This document shows positions 63,266 through 64,000 of a stretch of 64,000 bases of DNA, piece after piece. A model generated the notes under the pieces. The model searched no databases, had not been told where the DNA came from, and saw nothing but the letters and a program-made list of their open reading frames with translations. The DNA lies in contig CAVXSF010000009.1 of NCBI GenBank assembly GCA_963764345.1, positions 310,001 through 374,000 on the forward strand, given 5' to 3'. Every line of letters begins with the position of its first letter. The stretch's first letter is position 1. A program made the position numbers and the translations under genes. Source of the DNA: DASQZK01 sp963764345. GTDB taxonomy: Bacteria; Bacteroidota; Bacteroidia; Bacteroidales; GCA-2748055.

Positions 63266-64000
63266 TTATTTCCTGTACCTTGCAGTCAGATTGAAGACTT
63301 CAGTGAGAATTTGTTTTTCAGTATCATCAAAATTGATATCCCTTCTCTTCATGACTTGTTCTGCCACTTCAAATACCTTTTGAAGTGAAAAGGTTGTGAA
63401 ACCATGAGAACCGCCCCAGCTGAAAGAAGGTATAAATGCTCTCGGAAAACCGGAACCGAAAATATTTGCACTCACTCCAATCACTGTACCGGTATTGAAC
63501 ATCGTATTTATTCCGCACTTTGAATGATCACCCATGATCAGTCCGCAGAAAAGGAGACCCGTATCAATGAATTTCTCCTCTTCGTAGCTCCACACCCTGA
63601 CTTTGGCATAATTGTTTTTCAGATTGGAATTGTTGGTATCTGCACCGATATTACACCATTCACCGATGACTGAATTGCCGAGAAAACCGTCATGAGCTTT
63701 ATTGGAATTTCCCTGAATAACACAGTTATTCAGTTCTCCCCCCACTTTGGAATTAGGTCCGACAGTGGTAGGACCATAAATTTTTGCCGAAAGCTTGACG
63801 GTGGAATTTTCGCAAAGTGCAAAGGGACCGCGAATGACACTGCCTTCCATGATCTCGCTGTCTTTTCCAAGATAAACCGGTCCTGTTGTGGCATTGATGA
63901 TGGCAAATTCAGCCCTGGCACCTTCTTCGACAAATATATTTTCCTCCCCCAGACAGGTGGTTCCTGGAGCTGAGATTAAGCGAATGACGGCCTGCGGTCA
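63266..64000 (-). CDS. Alternative GlmU-type nucleotidyltransferase, C-terminal part
   Basis: This is the left-handed beta-helix end of a Bacteroidota-type GlmU-family protein (putative UDP-GlcNAc pyrophosphorylase / acyltransferase). The gene continues beyond the right edge, where the nucleotidyltransferase domain should lie. Hexapeptide motifs include NIFVEEGARAEFAIINATTG, VYLGKDSEIMEGSVIRGPFA, KIYGPTTVGPNSKVGGELNN and VIGEWCNIGADTNNSNLKN. The end is HGFTTFSLQKVFEVAEQVMKRR. The reading frame is open through 63997, but the last codon in the window (64000-63998) reads TGA in this frame. Because the sequence just inside it is still family-like, another base error near the edge is likely. Confidence 0.82.

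Noticed and set aside
1..64000. CRISPR arrays, tRNA or rRNA genes, insertion sequences
   Set aside because: No regularly spaced direct repeats, no tRNA T-loop or anticodon pattern that I could fold, and no transposase-like protein were seen in reading both strands.

Overview
The window looks like the chromosome of an anaerobic, glycan-degrading member of the Bacteroidota (Bacteroidales/Marinilabiliales-like; inference). Evidence: two proteins with type IX secretion (T9SS) C-terminal sorting domains, TAnnTTTG-type -7 promoter boxes, many lipoprotein glycosidases (GH3, GH38, GH92, GH28-like, GH172-like, sulfatase), an alternative GlmU-type protein, a flavodiiron protein, and Bacteroidota-type housekeeping blocks (rsfS-ftsH-DUF2007-cdsA-psd; pyrE-SRPBCC; coaD-TlpA-like). 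I saw no rRNA, tRNA, CRISPR, insertion sequence, or susC/susD pair.

Layout. 0-2.8 kb: thyA-folA, a DUF2147 protein, and a small secreted protein with an exact 23-residue repeat. 2.9-31.4 kb: a carbohydrate/amino-sugar region with GH3, GH38, NagB, NagA, an SSS sodium symporter, a DUF2961/GH172-like enzyme, a sulfatase, a T9SS protein with a CBM9-like front end, a sialate O-acetylesterase-like protein, a GH28-like beta-helix and GH92. It is interrupted by a methyltransferase, a metallo-beta-lactamase-fold hydrolase and a lipoprotein/outer-membrane pair. Three copies of a structured intergenic element sit upstream of catabolic genes here. 31.6-35.6 kb: SGNH hydrolase, haem-binding membrane protein, PlsC-type acyltransferase and an unrecognised Rossmann-like protein. 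35.7-40.7 kb: topoisomerase IV (parE, parC) and aroK. 41.2-49.9 kb: a four-gene envelope cluster (transmembrane nSTAND NTPase with WD40 propeller, outer-membrane barrel protein, propeller-like lipoprotein, very large T9SS protein); this is the best candidate for an undescribed system. 49.9-64 kb: flavodiiron protein, phospholipid synthesis (psd, cdsA), ftsH, rsfS, birA, pyrE, a Nudix hydrolase, a thioredoxin-fold protein, coaD, a LiaF-like protein, lon, and the C-terminal part of an alternative GlmU.

How they fit. The sugar region can trim mannose- and amino-sugar-containing glycans outside the cytoplasm. Import by the SSS carrier and NagA/NagB would then feed GlcNAc into glycolysis. No SusCD pump is present, so uptake must use the symporter or loci elsewhere.

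Quality warning. Seven genes, including the normally essential parE, birA and pyrE, are broken by single-base indels (12 identified by hand: 10 extra bases, 2 missing; a further one is likely at the right edge). Removing or adding those bases restores family-like proteins of normal length, so I treat them as consensus errors and give whole-gene coordinates.
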